NCBI GenBank assembly: GCA_964653145.1
Contig: CAZZCG010000016.1
Location: 1-64,000, forward strand
DNA length: 64,000 bases
From: Pseudocalidococcus sp964653145
GTDB taxonomy: Bacteria > Cyanobacteriota > Cyanobacteriia > Thermosynechococcales > Thermosynechococcaceae
Direction: 5' to 3'
Shown here in pieces: positions 16,556 to 27,500 of this stretch. The position numbers and the translations under genes are program-made. Numbering within the stretch: the first letter of the stretch is position 1; each line of letters opens with the position of its first letter. The notes beneath the pieces were generated by a model. The model was not told the origin of the DNA. It was given only the letters and a program-made list of their open reading frames with translations, and ran no database searches.

Positions 16556-19500
16556 ATGCATCGAATTGTAAATTTAACTAATCCCAACGCTGCCGATGCC
16601 AACACTAGGACAATTAATTTTATCCGCCAAACCCCCGCTCCGATTTTTATTCTGACAACGGCTGATACCGATATTCAAGTTCTAGCCCAGGCCAGGCCCC
16701 GCTTACCAGAAAATTTCCCCGCCGTCAGGGTGATGAACTACTTAAATCTCCAACAGCAAATTGTCATTGATGACTATGCCGAAGCGGTTCTATCCCAGGC
16801 CCAGGTGATTGTTCTTCGGCTTTTGGGGGGTCGCGCCTATTGGTCCTATGGCTTAGAGGTCTTGCAAACCACGGTGGCTGATGCTGGGGCAAAGTTAATC
16901 GTCTTACCTGGAGATGATCGCCCGGATTTGGAGTTGATGAGCTTATCGAGTTTACCCCTGGAGCAGGTGGATCAACTGTGGCGGTATTTTGTCGAAGGTG
17001 GTGTGGAAAATCTGACCCAGTCCCTGTTGTTTTTGGGTTTAACCTGTCTTGATACGCCCCACATTCCCGCCTTACCGCAATCCGTTCCCCGGGTTGGCCC
17101 ACTGGCCTGGTCATCATCCATCGAGGTACCTGACACTGCGCCTAGGGTGGGAATTTTATTTTATCGGGCCCACTATTTGTCCGGAAATACTGCCCCCATT
17201 GCCGCCCTCTGCCAGGCCCTGAGCCAAAAAGGATTACAGCCAATTCCGGTTTATGCCCAATCCCTCCAAGATGAAACGATCCAGGCCGAGATCACCAAAC
17301 TTTTTGCCCCTAACTCTGACAACAAGGTTGATTTAATTCTCAATACCACCAGCTTTTCCATTGCCCGCTTAGATTTAGCCCAAACCGATACGGAACGGGG
17401 CCTGGAATTTTGGCAAGGCCTGGATGTTCCCGTGATTCAGGTGATTCTCAGTGGCAGTGGGCGAGAGATGTGGCAGCAGGATGTTCTGGGGTTGAGTCCG
17501 CGGGATTTGGCCATGAATGTCGTCTTGCCAGAAGTGGACGGGCGGATCATTAGTCGCGCAATTTCGTTTAAGTCCGGTGATCTTTATGATCAAGAATTGG
17601 AAACCGCAATCATTGGTTATCAACCAGAACCCAGTCGAATTGAGTTTGTTAGTGAGTTGGCAGCAAATTGGGTCAATTTAAAACGAATTAGTAATGCTGA
17701 TAAGAAAGTTGCTTTAATTCTCGCTAACTACCCCGCTAAAGATGGTCGCATTGCCAATGGAGTCGGTTTAGATACGCCAGCTAGTTGTGTCAAGATTATC
17801 CATGAACTCAAAGCTGCTGGATATGATTTGGGTGAGAAACCATTACCCAATACCGGTGATGAACTGATTCAAGAATTACTCAAAAGCATGACCTATGATC
17901 CAGAAAGCTATTATCGTCCAATTAACCAATTTTTTAGAGTTGAAGATTACCAGGCCTGGCTTAAATCACAGTCCGAACCGATTCAACAAAAACTAGAGAG
18001 CTATTATCAGAAACCCGAACAAGATTTTCCAATACCCGGCCAACAATTGGGCAACATTTTCATTGGCATCCAACCGCCCCGTGGCAATGACTTCGACCCA
18101 AATACCAATTATCACAATCCCGAATTACCCCCAACTCCTAGCTACTTGAGTTTTTATCTTTGGATTCGTCACAATTTCCAGGCCAATGCCGTTATTCATA
18201 TCGGCAAACATGGCAACTTAGAGTGGCTCCCTGGCAAAAGTGTGGCGCTTTCCAGTGATTGTTTCCCCGAACTTGCCTTGGGGCCGTTACCGAATTTTTA
18301 CCCGTTTATTGTCAATGATCCCGGAGAAGGTTGCCAGGCCAAGCGCCGTTCCCAAGCCGTGATTATTGATCATCTCACTCCCCCGATGACCCAGGCCGGA
18401 CTCTATGGGCCGCTGGATGAACTCAGCCAAGTTTTAGATGAATATTACGAAGCTGAACAACTGGATCCGCCCCGATTGCCGCTGCTGAAAGAACGCATTG
18501 ATGAATTGATTAAACTCCTACATTTAGATCAGGATTTCGCCCATTTAGCTCCGGCGGAAAGTGGGGATTGGCAGGCCTGGCTGAATCAAACCGATGGTTA
18601 TTTATGTGAACTCCGGGATGCCCAAATCCGGGATGGCTTGCATATTTTTGGAGAATGCCCAGACCAAGCTCAACTGCGAGATTTAATTATGGCCATTGCC
18701 CGCTCGCCTAATCGAATTCATTGTGGTTTAACCCGTGCTTTAGGGATGGATTTGGGATTTGATTGCGATCCCTTAATGACACTCGCTACTGAGCCTAGTC
18801 CCGATCCAAAATTTCGCACCGTTGGGGATTGGACAAACGATTTAGATCACCAAGCCCTGTTATTAATTGATCAGCTTTTGACTCAAGTTAGACCGACTAA
18901 GTTAGGTATAGAAACAACCAAAGTTTTGGCCTGGATCTCTGAGAGTTTACTCCCCAATCTCCGCCGCACCGATGAAGAACTGACCCAACTCTTACGGGGA
19001 CTTAATGGCAGTTACATTCCCAGTGGCCCCAGTGGCGCACCAACCCGTGGCAGACCCGATGTCTTACCCACAGGCCGGAATTTTTATGCTGTTGACCTAA
19101 GAGCGATTCCCACCGAAGTGGCCTGGGATTTGGGCCGGAAAGCTGCGGAAGCCGTGATTGAACGCTACACCCAAGAACAGGGCGACTATCCAAAAACTCT
19201 GGGCCTCTCAGTTTGGGGAACTGCGACGATGCGCACCGGGGGAGATGACATTGCCGAAGCCTTAGCCTTGTTAGGAGTTCAACCTGTTTGGGATGGGCCA
19301 AGTCGGCGGGTGGTGGATTTAGAGGTGATTCCCCTGAGTCTCTTGGGCCGCCCGCGGGTGGATGTGACGTTGCGAATTTCTGGCTTTTTCCGGGATGCTT
19401 TTCCGAATCTCATTCAACTATTTGATGATGCCGTAAACTTAGTTGCCAGCTTGAATGAACCAGCCGAGCAAAATCCCTTAGCCGCCACCGTCAAAACCGA

Positions 19501-20281
19501 GATCACCACGGCAATCCAGCAGGGACAAGATCAAACCATCGCCCACGCCCAGGCCAAGTTACGGATTTTTGGATCTCCCCCCGGAGCCTATGGAGCCGGA
19601 TTGCAAGGATTGATTGACACCCCCCAGGCCTGGAATGACAGCACCGACCTCGCCAACGCCTATATTCATTGGAGCAGCACCGCCTATACCGGAACTGGCG
19701 AAAGTCAACCCGCCCCCCAAGCCTTCCAAAACCGTTTGGCCCAAATGCAGATTGTCCTCCACAACCAAGACAACCGTGAGCATGATCTCCTGGACTCCGA
19801 TGACTATTACCAATTTCAAGGGGGATTAGCCGCCGCGGTCAAACTTCTCAACTCCCAGGCCCCGAGCGTTTATTTTGGTGATCATGCTCAAACCGAGAAC
19901 CCTAAAATCAGAGCCTTAAGTGAAGAACTGGCCCGTGTCTATCGTTCCCGTGTGATTAACCCAAAATGGATTGCTGGTGTGATGCGTCATGGGTATAAAG
20001 GCGCGGCGGAAATGGCGGCCACAGTGGATTTTCTCTTTGGTTATGCTGCCACTACCCAGGCCGTGCCGAACCATATGTTTACCGGAGTTGCCCAGGCCTA
20101 TGTCTTTGATCAAGCGGTGCAGAACTTCCTCCAGGCCAAGAACCCCCACGTTTTGCGAGATATGGCCGAGCGATTATTAGAGGCGGAAAAACGGGGCCTG
20201 TGGACTGAGGTAGAACCCACAATTAAAGAACAGCTGCGGGATATCTTGCACCAGGCTGAAGCCAAAATTGAAACCTATTAA
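16556..20281 (+). CDS. cobN: cobaltochelatase large subunit CobN
   Basis: Large subunit of the ATP-dependent aerobic cobalt chelatase, which inserts cobalt into hydrogenobyrinic acid a,c-diamide in corrinoid (in cyanobacteria, pseudocobalamin) synthesis. The 1,241 residues match cyanobacterial CobN rather than the roughly 1,330 of ChlH. Conserved blocks are VLRLLGGRAYWSYGLEVL, VIHIGKHGNLEWLPGKSVAL, DPGEGCQAKRRSQAVIIDHL, PSGAPTRGRPDVLPTGRNFY, LSVWGTATMRTGGDDIAEAL and GVMRHGYKGAAEMAATVDF. No CobS or CobT gene is in the window; cyanobacteria are thought to use the ChlI/ChlD AAA partners. No cobalamin riboswitch was seen in the 128-bp leader. Dense in CCAGGCC motifs. clpB follows after 83 bp. Confidence 0.93.
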   Translation: MHRIVNLTNPNAADANTRTINFIRQTPAPIFILTTADTDIQVLAQARPRLPENFPAVRVMNYLNLQQQIVIDDYAEAVLSQAQVIVLRLLGGRAYWSYGLEVLQTTVADAGAKLIVLPGDDRPDLELMSLSSLPLEQVDQLWRYFVEGGVENLTQSLLFLGLTCLDTPHIPALPQSVPRVGPLAWSSSIEVPDTAPRVGILFYRAHYLSGNTAPIAALCQALSQKGLQPIPVYAQSLQDETIQAEITKLFAPNSDNKVDLILNTTSFSIARLDLAQTDTERGLEFWQGLDVPVIQVILSGSGREMWQQDVLGLSPRDLAMNVVLPEVDGRIISRAISFKSGDLYDQELETAIIGYQPEPSRIEFVSELAANWVNLKRISNADKKVALILANYPAKDGRIANGVGLDTPASCVKIIHELKAAGYDLGEKPLPNTGDELIQELLKSMTYDPESYYRPINQFFRVEDYQAWLKSQSEPIQQKLESYYQKPEQDFPIPGQQLGNIFIGIQPPRGNDFDPNTNYHNPELPPTPSYLSFYLWIRHNFQANAVIHIGKHGNLEWLPGKSVALSSDCFPELALGPLPNFYPFIVNDPGEGCQAKRRSQAVIIDHLTPPMTQAGLYGPLDELSQVLDEYYEAEQLDPPRLPLLKERIDELIKLLHLDQDFAHLAPAESGDWQAWLNQTDGYLCELRDAQIRDGLHIFGECPDQAQLRDLIMAIARSPNRIHCGLTRALGMDLGFDCDPLMTLATEPSPDPKFRTVGDWTNDLDHQALLLIDQLLTQVRPTKLGIETTKVLAWISESLLPNLRRTDEELTQLLRGLNGSYIPSGPSGAPTRGRPDVLPTGRNFYAVDLRAIPTEVAWDLGRKAAEAVIERYTQEQGDYPKTLGLSVWGTATMRTGGDDIAEALALLGVQPVWDGPSRRVVDLEVIPLSLLGRPRVDVTLRISGFFRDAFPNLIQLFDDAVNLVASLNEPAEQNPLAATVKTEITTAIQQGQDQTIAHAQAKLRIFGSPPGAYGAGLQGLIDTPQAWNDSTDLANAYIHWSSTAYTGTGESQPAPQAFQNRLAQMQIVLHNQDNREHDLLDSDDYYQFQGGLAAAVKLLNSQAPSVYFGDHAQTENPKIRALSEELARVYRSRVINPKWIAGVMRHGYKGAAEMAATVDFLFGYAATTQAVPNHMFTGVAQAYVFDQAVQNFLQAKNPHVLRDMAERLLEAEKRGLWTEVEPTIKEQLRDILHQAEAKIETY

Positions 20282-20364
20282 CGGACGAACCCCTCAAGGC
20301 CTGGAAACGACTAACCCTGCTACGATGACAATGATTCTGTCTCTGTCTATCAGCACCAGGCCCC

Positions 20365-22986
20365 ATGCAACCCACAGACCCAGCCAAGTTCACCGATAAG
20401 GCCTGGGAAGCCATTGTCAAATCTCAGGATGTCGCCAAGCAATTCCGCAACCAGTACTTAGAAGTGGAACATCTGGCCATTGCCCTCATTGAACAGGCTG
20501 GGTTAGCGAATACCATCTTGACCAAAGCTGGGGCCGATGAAACTGCCATATTGCAACGATTAGTGGATTTTGCCAAACAACAGCCGCGGGTACCCCAGGG
20601 GACTGAACTGTACTTGGGCCGCCACTTAGATGCCCTCTTGGACTTAGCGGAACGGGAGCGGGATGCCCGAGATGATGCTTTTATTTCTGTGGAACATATT
20701 CTGCTGGGGCTGAATGAAGATCGGCGGATTGGCAAAAGTCTGTTTCGGATGGCCAACATTGAACGGGATCAACTGGAACAGGCGATCACCTCTGTCCGTG
20801 GCAATCAAAAAGTTTCCGATCAGAATCCAGAAAACCGCTACGAGGCCCTGAGTAAGTATGGGCGGGATTTAACGGAACAGGCCCGACAAGGGAAGTTGGA
20901 TCCAGTGGTTGGCCGCGATGAAGAAATCCGGCGAGTCATTCAAGTGCTATCCCGGCGGATGAAAAATAATCCGGTTTTGATTGGCGAGCCTGGGGTGGGT
21001 AAAACAGCCATTGCAGAAGGCCTGGCCCAACGGATCATTAATGGTGATGTCCCCGAGTCCCTGAAAAATCGGCAGCTCATTTCCCTGGATATGGGCAGTT
21101 TAGTGGCTGGGGCCAAGTTTCGTGGAGATTTTGAAGATCGCCTCAAAGCCGTATTGCATGAAGTTACCCATTCTGAGGGGCAAATCGTTCTCTTTATCGA
21201 TGAACTGCATACCGTTGTTGGGGCCGGGGCCAATCAAAACTCCAACATGGATGCCGGGAATCTCCTCAAGCCGATGTTGGCCCGCGGGGAATTGCGCTGT
21301 ATTGGAGCCTCAACCCTGGATGAATACCGCAAATCCATTGAAAAAGACCCGGCTTTGGAACGGCGATTTCAACAGGTGTTAATCCAGCAACCCAGTGTTG
21401 AAAATACGATTTCAATTCTCCGGGGTCTGAAGGATCGCTACGAACTCCACCACAACGTCAAAATTACTGACTCGGCTTTAGTTGCGGCTGCCACGCTTTC
21501 AGATCGTTATATTGCCGATCGATTTTTGCCCGATAAAGCGATTGATTTGGTGGATGAGGCCGCTGCCAAGTTAAAGATGGAAATCACCTCCAAACCGGAA
21601 GAACTGGAAACCCTGGAACGGCGCTTAATGCAGTTGGAAATGGAACGGCTTTCCCTGAAAAACGAATCGTCACCGGCCTCCTGGGAGCAACTGGATAAGT
21701 TGGAAAAGGATTTATCTGCTGTTAAGGAAGAATACTCCACCCTAAATGCCCAGTGGCAGATGGAAAAACAGGTGATGGATCGGGTGCAGAGTATTAAGGA
21801 AGAGATTGAAAAGGTTAATTTTGCCATCCAGAAAGCCGAGCGGGAATACGATGTTGAAAAAGTTGCCATTTTAACCAATCGAGATTTAGCCGAACTCCAG
21901 GCCAAGTTAAAAGAAGCTGAAGCTGAACTGAGTGAATCCTTAATTGCCGATCACTCCCTCCTCCAGGCCCAAGTGACAGAAGCTGAAATTGCTGAAATCA
22001 TTGCTAAATGGACAGGGATTCCCCTGCAAAAATTGTTAGAAACCGAACGGCAAAAACTCTTGCATTTAGAATCCGTTCTCCATGAGCGAGTGATTGGCCA
22101 AGAAGAAGCCGTAGCCGCTGTAGCCGCAGCCATTAGACGGGCCAGAGCAGGGATGAAAGATCCAGGCCGACCCATTGGTTCCTTCCTATTTATGGGGCCT
22201 ACGGGAGTTGGAAAAACCGAATTAGCCCGAGCCTTAGCCGATTGTTTGTTTGATGATGATGGGGCTTTAGTGCGGCTGGATATGTCCGAATACATGGAAA
22301 AACACGCCGTTTCTCGCATGATTGGTGCACCCCCAGGCTATGTGGGGTTTGATGCGGGCGGACAGTTAACGGAAGCAGTGCGGCGGCGGCCCTATTCGGT
22401 GGTGTTGTTTGATGAGGTGGAAAAAGCCCATCCGGAAGTCTTCAATGTCCTGCTGCAAGTGCTGGATGATGGCCGAATTACAGATTCCCAAGGGCGGACG
22501 ATCGACTTCTGCAACACCGTGATTGTCATGACCAGCAACATTGGCAGCGATCACATTTTGGATATTGGTGGTGATGATACTCGCTATGAAGAAATGCGGG
22601 GCCGGGTGATGAAGGTGTTACAGGGTCATTTTCGCCCCGAGTTTCTCAATCGAGTGGATGATTTAATTTTGTTCCATCCCCTGAGTCGGAAAGAGTTGCG
22701 CCAAATCATTCAAATTCAACTCAAGCGCGTTCACCGATTACTGGCCGAACAAAAAATCTCCCTGAGCTTTACCGATGCGGCCTTAGATCATTTGGTGGAT
22801 GCCGGGTTTGATCCGGTCTACGGCGCCAGGCCCCTGAAGCGAGCCATTCAACGGGAAGTGGAAAACCCCATCGCTACGGAAATTTTGGCGGAAACTTATG
22901 GGCCAGGGGATGAAATTTCCGTGGATTGTCAACAGAACAAACTCAGCTTTACCAAACCCCATGTGGTCATGCCCGCCACTGCTTAA
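20365..22986 (+). CDS. clpB: ClpB disaggregase
   Basis: Hexameric AAA+ chaperone that works with DnaK to rescue aggregated proteins in the cytoplasm. The Clp_N domain spans residues 1-150. NBD1 has Walker A GEPGVGKTA near residue 207 and Walker B LFIDELHTVVGAG. The M-domain coiled coil lies at about 400-530. NBD2 has GPTGVGKTELA near residue 607, LDMSEYMEKHAVSRMIGAPP with pore loop GYVG, and VLFDEVEKAHPEVF. The C-terminal D2 small domain includes DPVYGARPLKRAIQ. At 873 residues it is full length. Cyanobacteria usually carry a stress-inducible and an essential copy; which one this is cannot be told. dprA follows after 6 bp. Confidence 0.96.
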   Translation: MQPTDPAKFTDKAWEAIVKSQDVAKQFRNQYLEVEHLAIALIEQAGLANTILTKAGADETAILQRLVDFAKQQPRVPQGTELYLGRHLDALLDLAERERDARDDAFISVEHILLGLNEDRRIGKSLFRMANIERDQLEQAITSVRGNQKVSDQNPENRYEALSKYGRDLTEQARQGKLDPVVGRDEEIRRVIQVLSRRMKNNPVLIGEPGVGKTAIAEGLAQRIINGDVPESLKNRQLISLDMGSLVAGAKFRGDFEDRLKAVLHEVTHSEGQIVLFIDELHTVVGAGANQNSNMDAGNLLKPMLARGELRCIGASTLDEYRKSIEKDPALERRFQQVLIQQPSVENTISILRGLKDRYELHHNVKITDSALVAAATLSDRYIADRFLPDKAIDLVDEAAAKLKMEITSKPEELETLERRLMQLEMERLSLKNESSPASWEQLDKLEKDLSAVKEEYSTLNAQWQMEKQVMDRVQSIKEEIEKVNFAIQKAEREYDVEKVAILTNRDLAELQAKLKEAEAELSESLIADHSLLQAQVTEAEIAEIIAKWTGIPLQKLLETERQKLLHLESVLHERVIGQEEAVAAVAAAIRRARAGMKDPGRPIGSFLFMGPTGVGKTELARALADCLFDDDGALVRLDMSEYMEKHAVSRMIGAPPGYVGFDAGGQLTEAVRRRPYSVVLFDEVEKAHPEVFNVLLQVLDDGRITDSQGRTIDFCNTVIVMTSNIGSDHILDIGGDDTRYEEMRGRVMKVLQGHFRPEFLNRVDDLILFHPLSRKELRQIIQIQLKRVHRLLAEQKISLSFTDAALDHLVDAGFDPVYGARPLKRAIQREVENPIATEILAETYGPGDEISVDCQQNKLSFTKPHVVMPATA

Positions 22987-22992
22987 TTTTCC

Positions 22993-24153
22993 ATGAGCCA
23001 GTCACCAGAAGCCGGATATTGGTTGGCCTGGGCAAAGGTTCCAGGGCTAGGGCCAGTCTTACTGAAGCGCATCTGGCAACAGTTTGGCTCCATGAGCGGG
23101 GCCTGGGAGGCAGATTTAGGCCAAATTGCTCAGGTGGAAGGCATCGGCCCGAAGGTTCTGGAAACCCTAAAATCCTATCGCTCCCAAACCAGGCCCCAGT
23201 TACTCCTCGAGCAACATTTACAGAAAAATCCCGACTGTTGGACACTGGCTGATCCAGATTACCCGCGGACTTTAGCTGAAATTCCCGATCCACCGCCAAT
23301 TCTTTACTACCGGGGCCAGGCCAAGGCAGAAGAAAATCACGGCCAAATTCCCATGGTGGCGATGGTGGGGACGCGGGAACCCACGGAATATGGCAAACGC
23401 TGGACAAGACGACTGGGAGAACTGCTGGGCAGAGAGGGCTTTGTGGTGGTGTCAGGGTTGGCAGAAGGGATTGATACCCAGGCCCATTGGGGATGCTTAG
23501 ACGGTCATGGTCGGACGATTGCAGTTTTGGGAACCGGAGTGGACATGGTCTATCCGCCGAGAAATCGGGATTTGTATAGCCAAATTGTTGAAACCGGTCT
23601 CGTCGTCAGTGAATACCCTAGCCAAACCCCACCGGATCGGGCCCACTTTCCCCGCCGCAATCGGATTATTGCTGGATTATGTCGCGCGATCTTAATTCTG
23701 GAAGCCCCTCGCAAATCTGGAGCCTTGATTACCGCTGACATGGCCAACGACTACGGGCGTGATATTTATGTCTTGCCGGGAACGTTGGATAACGACCAGG
23801 CCATCGGCTGTTTAAGCTTACTAAATCGCGGGGCCCAAGTGATTTTAGGTGAAGGCCATTTACTCGAACTCTTGGGCCGCACCCCCCTACTCGATATCGC
23901 TTCCCCCCGGACAGCAAAGGCTCCGAACCCATCCAACCGAATTTCCCGTCCCCCCCTAGAACCCCACCTCAACCAGGTTTTGGATCAGGTCATTGGGCTA
24001 AACCAAGGACAAGTTAATGGGATTCCCTTCGATCTGATTGTCCAGGCCTGTGATATTGATTCTGGAACTGTCTCGAGCGCCCTGTTGCAGTTGGAACTTT
24101 TGGGCCTGGTCAGTCAACAACCGGGGATGCGTTATCTCTGTCTATGCCAGTAA
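22993..24153 (+). CDS. dprA: DNA processing protein DprA
   Basis: Binds incoming single-stranded DNA during natural transformation and loads RecA. The N-terminal region (residues 8-60) has a helix-hairpin-helix pattern (PGLGPVLLKRIW, VEGIGPKVLE). The Rossmann-like core contains VAMVGTREPTEYGKRW, GFVVVSGLAEGIDTQAHWG, TIAVLGTGVDMVYPPRN, FPRRNRIIAGLC and GALITADMANDYGRDIYVLPG. Residues 320-386 form the winged-helix domain seen in longer DprA proteins. At 386 residues it is full length. Starts 6 bp after clpB, so it is probably cotranscribed. Confidence 0.95.
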   Translation: MSQSPEAGYWLAWAKVPGLGPVLLKRIWQQFGSMSGAWEADLGQIAQVEGIGPKVLETLKSYRSQTRPQLLLEQHLQKNPDCWTLADPDYPRTLAEIPDPPPILYYRGQAKAEENHGQIPMVAMVGTREPTEYGKRWTRRLGELLGREGFVVVSGLAEGIDTQAHWGCLDGHGRTIAVLGTGVDMVYPPRNRDLYSQIVETGLVVSEYPSQTPPDRAHFPRRNRIIAGLCRAILILEAPRKSGALITADMANDYGRDIYVLPGTLDNDQAIGCLSLLNRGAQVILGEGHLLELLGRTPLLDIASPRTAKAPNPSNRISRPPLEPHLNQVLDQVIGLNQGQVNGIPFDLIVQACDIDSGTVSSALLQLELLGLVSQQPGMRYLCLCQ

Positions 24154-24531
24154 ATCAGTCGCCATAAAATGAATCAGACGAAATAAAACAATTCAAACAT
24201 GGGTAACTATTTATCCTCCCCCCCAGATTCTATTCATGGAGCCGTTTTAGTCACACCGCCTGGTCATGAAGATATTTGTAACGAAAAATTGCCGGAGTTT
24301 TACGGACGACAATAGTTTGAAAAGACTGTTAAACTCATCCTAGGAAAACATTTCCTCAGTTGTATCGTCATTTCTGCAAAAAGTCAGACATTCAAATAAA
24401 CTGCTCGAGGTAGGTTTAAGCATTTTGTCTTTCGTTTCTATGCAAAATGACTATATTTCTGAATTAATGATTGATCTGTTTGATTTAATAATCTCGATCC
24501 TCAAGATTTATCTCGTTTAATCGATTTGACC
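24154..24531. other. 378-bp spacer before the diguanylate cyclase gene
   Basis: AT-rich with no convincing gene. A 38-codon frame at 24199-24315 (MGNYLSSPPDSIHGAV onward) has no ribosome site and no recognised relative. A short inverted repeat AGGAAA-ACA-TTTCCT lies in the middle. It presumably carries the promoter of the diguanylate cyclase gene. Confidence 0.5.
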
Positions 24532-27500
24532 ATGGCCTGGCTCAATTTAACGTCTTTACTAGGACAAATTCGGCAGCCGCGCTCACTCCGGACACTCTTT
24601 CTCGGTTTATTTTTATCCCAGGCCATCCCCGCAGTTGGCTTAATCATCTGGTTAACCCATCAATCCCGGACAGAAACTGTTCAAGACCTCGTTAAAATCG
24701 TCACGGCTGAAACGAGCGAACGGGTTTCGACAATTATTGGTCAAGATTTAATTGCGGCTCAGACCATTAACAAGATCAACCAGGATATTGTTCAGACTGC
24801 TGACAGAAGCAACAACATCAGAGGACTTATAAACTCTTGTTTAATTCAACTCCAAAACTTTCCGGGTATTGCAGCCGTTGGGATTACTCAAGTTGGGGGG
24901 TACACCTTTCGTCTCAGTCGATTGGCAACTGTCAAAAATGAATTTCAACTGGAATGGCTTGATGCTAACCGTCCCAACGAATTACAAATCTCACGCATTA
25001 ACTTGAAAGGACAAACCCTGAGTCAGCTACCATCCCTTAAGCCTTTTGCGTTAGATGACTGGGCCTGGTATGAAAACTATGAAAAAATCGGTGAACGAGC
25101 TTGGAGTGATCCCTATGTTACCCGTAATGACCCGAGCTTAGTTATTAGTAACTACGATACTCAGCGGAATCCCCAAACCCAGGCCATTGAAACCATTTTT
25201 GTCAGTACCATAGAGTTTCGCCACCTTAATCGAATTCTTGAACAACAGACTTTTAAAGCCAATTCTCTTGTGATCATTGTCGAGCCCGATGGCAGCCTGG
25301 TTGGATCGTCGATCGCTGAAAAACCTTACTTCTTTGCGCCCACTCAAACTGGCCAGCCACCAACTCTGCAACGCCGGAAACTGCAAGATAGTTCTAACCC
25401 AATCCTTGTGGCCCTGCAACCGTTTCTCAGTCAAGCTCAAAATCTTCAAACTGGAAGTAATATCCTATTTCCCATCAAAGTTGACGGTAAAACCTATTAT
25501 GTTGAAATTGAACAACTCAAGGAGAATGGCAGTATTGATTGGCTGTTGGTAACGGTCGTTTCCGAATCCCAATTTAGCGATGTCTTTGGCCAAAAACTTA
25601 TCCCCACCATCGCCGCCACCGCTGTCCTGCTGATCTTTCTTTCTGGTATCAACCTTGCCGTTGCCCAGGCCGTGATTCACCCGATTAAAAAGCTCCAGAG
25701 AAATACCAAAACTCTTACCTATGAACCTGAGTCGGGGAAGTCAAACTTAATCCCCATTAAGGAAGTTCAGGATCTGGACAGTGCCTTTCGGGAGATGACG
25801 GAAAAAATTCAGCATACCCTGAACCAATTCCAAATCACTAATGTTGAATTGGAAGACCAACGGGCCCACCTAGCCCAAATTCTCGATGCATTACCTGTGG
25901 GGGTTGGTATCCATGAGGCGGATGGTCAGCTTAGCTATATGAACCCCACTGGCTTGAAGTTTCTTGGCCTGGAAAAACTTCCTGATTTCCATGGCACCCC
26001 CAACCTGAACCAAGACTTCCACCTCTACCAGACCGGGACAGATCGACTCTACCCCCCCGAAAAACTCCCCGCTGTCCAAGCTCTGCAGGGCCAAATCTGT
26101 GAAATTGATGACATCGAAGTCCGCCATGGGGAATTCAAGCGAATCTTAGCTGCCCGAAGCACGCCCCTGTATAACCAGGCCGGAACCGTCGAAGCGGCCC
26201 TTGTTGCCTTTTTAGATATTACGGATCGCAAACACATTCAGGAAATTTTAGAAAACTACAATGCCACCCTGAGCCAAGAGGTTGCTGCCCGCACCCAGGC
26301 CCTGCAAAAAAGCGAAGAAAAGTTCCGTTTTGCCCTGCAATCAACCGTTACCAGTTGGTGGGATTGGAATGTCCTTACCAATGAGGTCGATTGGTCAGAA
26401 AATTTTGATGAAATGGTTGGCCGCCCCCCCAATTCCTACCCAAAAAATGTTGAGTCTTTTCTGAGCTTTCTCCATCCTGATGATGTGGAACCGACCCGCT
26501 CCCAACTGATGGAGTCTCTGGCAACCGATGTACCCTACAAAACCGAATTTCGCTTTGTCCATCCTGATGGTTCAATTCGCTGGATCATGGCCACCGGAAC
26601 TGTCCAACGGGATGAAAACGGCCAAGCCCTGCGCATGAGTGGGATTAACCTCGACATTACTGAACGGAAAGAAACTGAAGAAGCCCTGAAAAAAAGCGAA
26701 CAACGCCTGAGAATGGCCCTGGAATCCACTTCGACCCATTGGTGGGAACGGGACTTAAAAACTGGAGAAGCAAATTGGTCTGAGGCCTGGGAAACTCTCC
26801 TGGGCTATGCACCCAACACCTTTGAGAAAAACAAAGACACGTTTTTTCATCTGCTGCATCCTGAGGATCGCGACCGAGTTCATGACCAAATTGAAGCGAC
26901 GATTCGTACAGGTCAGTCCCATCAAACTGAATTTCGCCTCAGAAATGCTGATGGAACCTATTTGTGGCTGTTTGAAACCTGCAACGTAGAGTATGACGAG
27001 TTAGGGAAACCGATGCGGATTTCTGGATTAAACGTCAATATTACCCCACTCAAAGAAATTCAGCTGGCTTTGGCGGAACGGGAAGCGATGATGCAGGCCC
27101 TGTTTGATCAAGCCTCTCAATTTACAGCACTGCTCACCCCCACAGGTCAAGTCGTCAAAGTCAATCAACGGGCCTTGGATTTTGCCGATGTCACAACTGC
27201 TGAGATTCTCCATCAAGATTTTTGGCACACCCCTTGGTGGCAATATTCCGACCAGGCCCAGACCGACCTCCAATCAGCGATTAACCAGGCCAGCCAAGGG
27301 ATGATGATTCGCTATGACGTGGAAAATCAAGGTAGTCACGGGCAACGGGTGATTTTAGACTTCTCGATCCGCCCCATTTACGACAGCGATCACCGGATTA
27401 TCTATCTCCTCTGTGAAGGGCGCGACATCACCGATAAGTTTCAAATACAACAGGCCCTCCAAGAAAGTGAAGAACGCTTCCGGCAAACCTTCCAAACCAC

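Noticed and set aside
21507..21905. 132-codon antisense frame within clpB
   Set aside because: Serine-rich antisense shadow of a highly conserved ClpB region.
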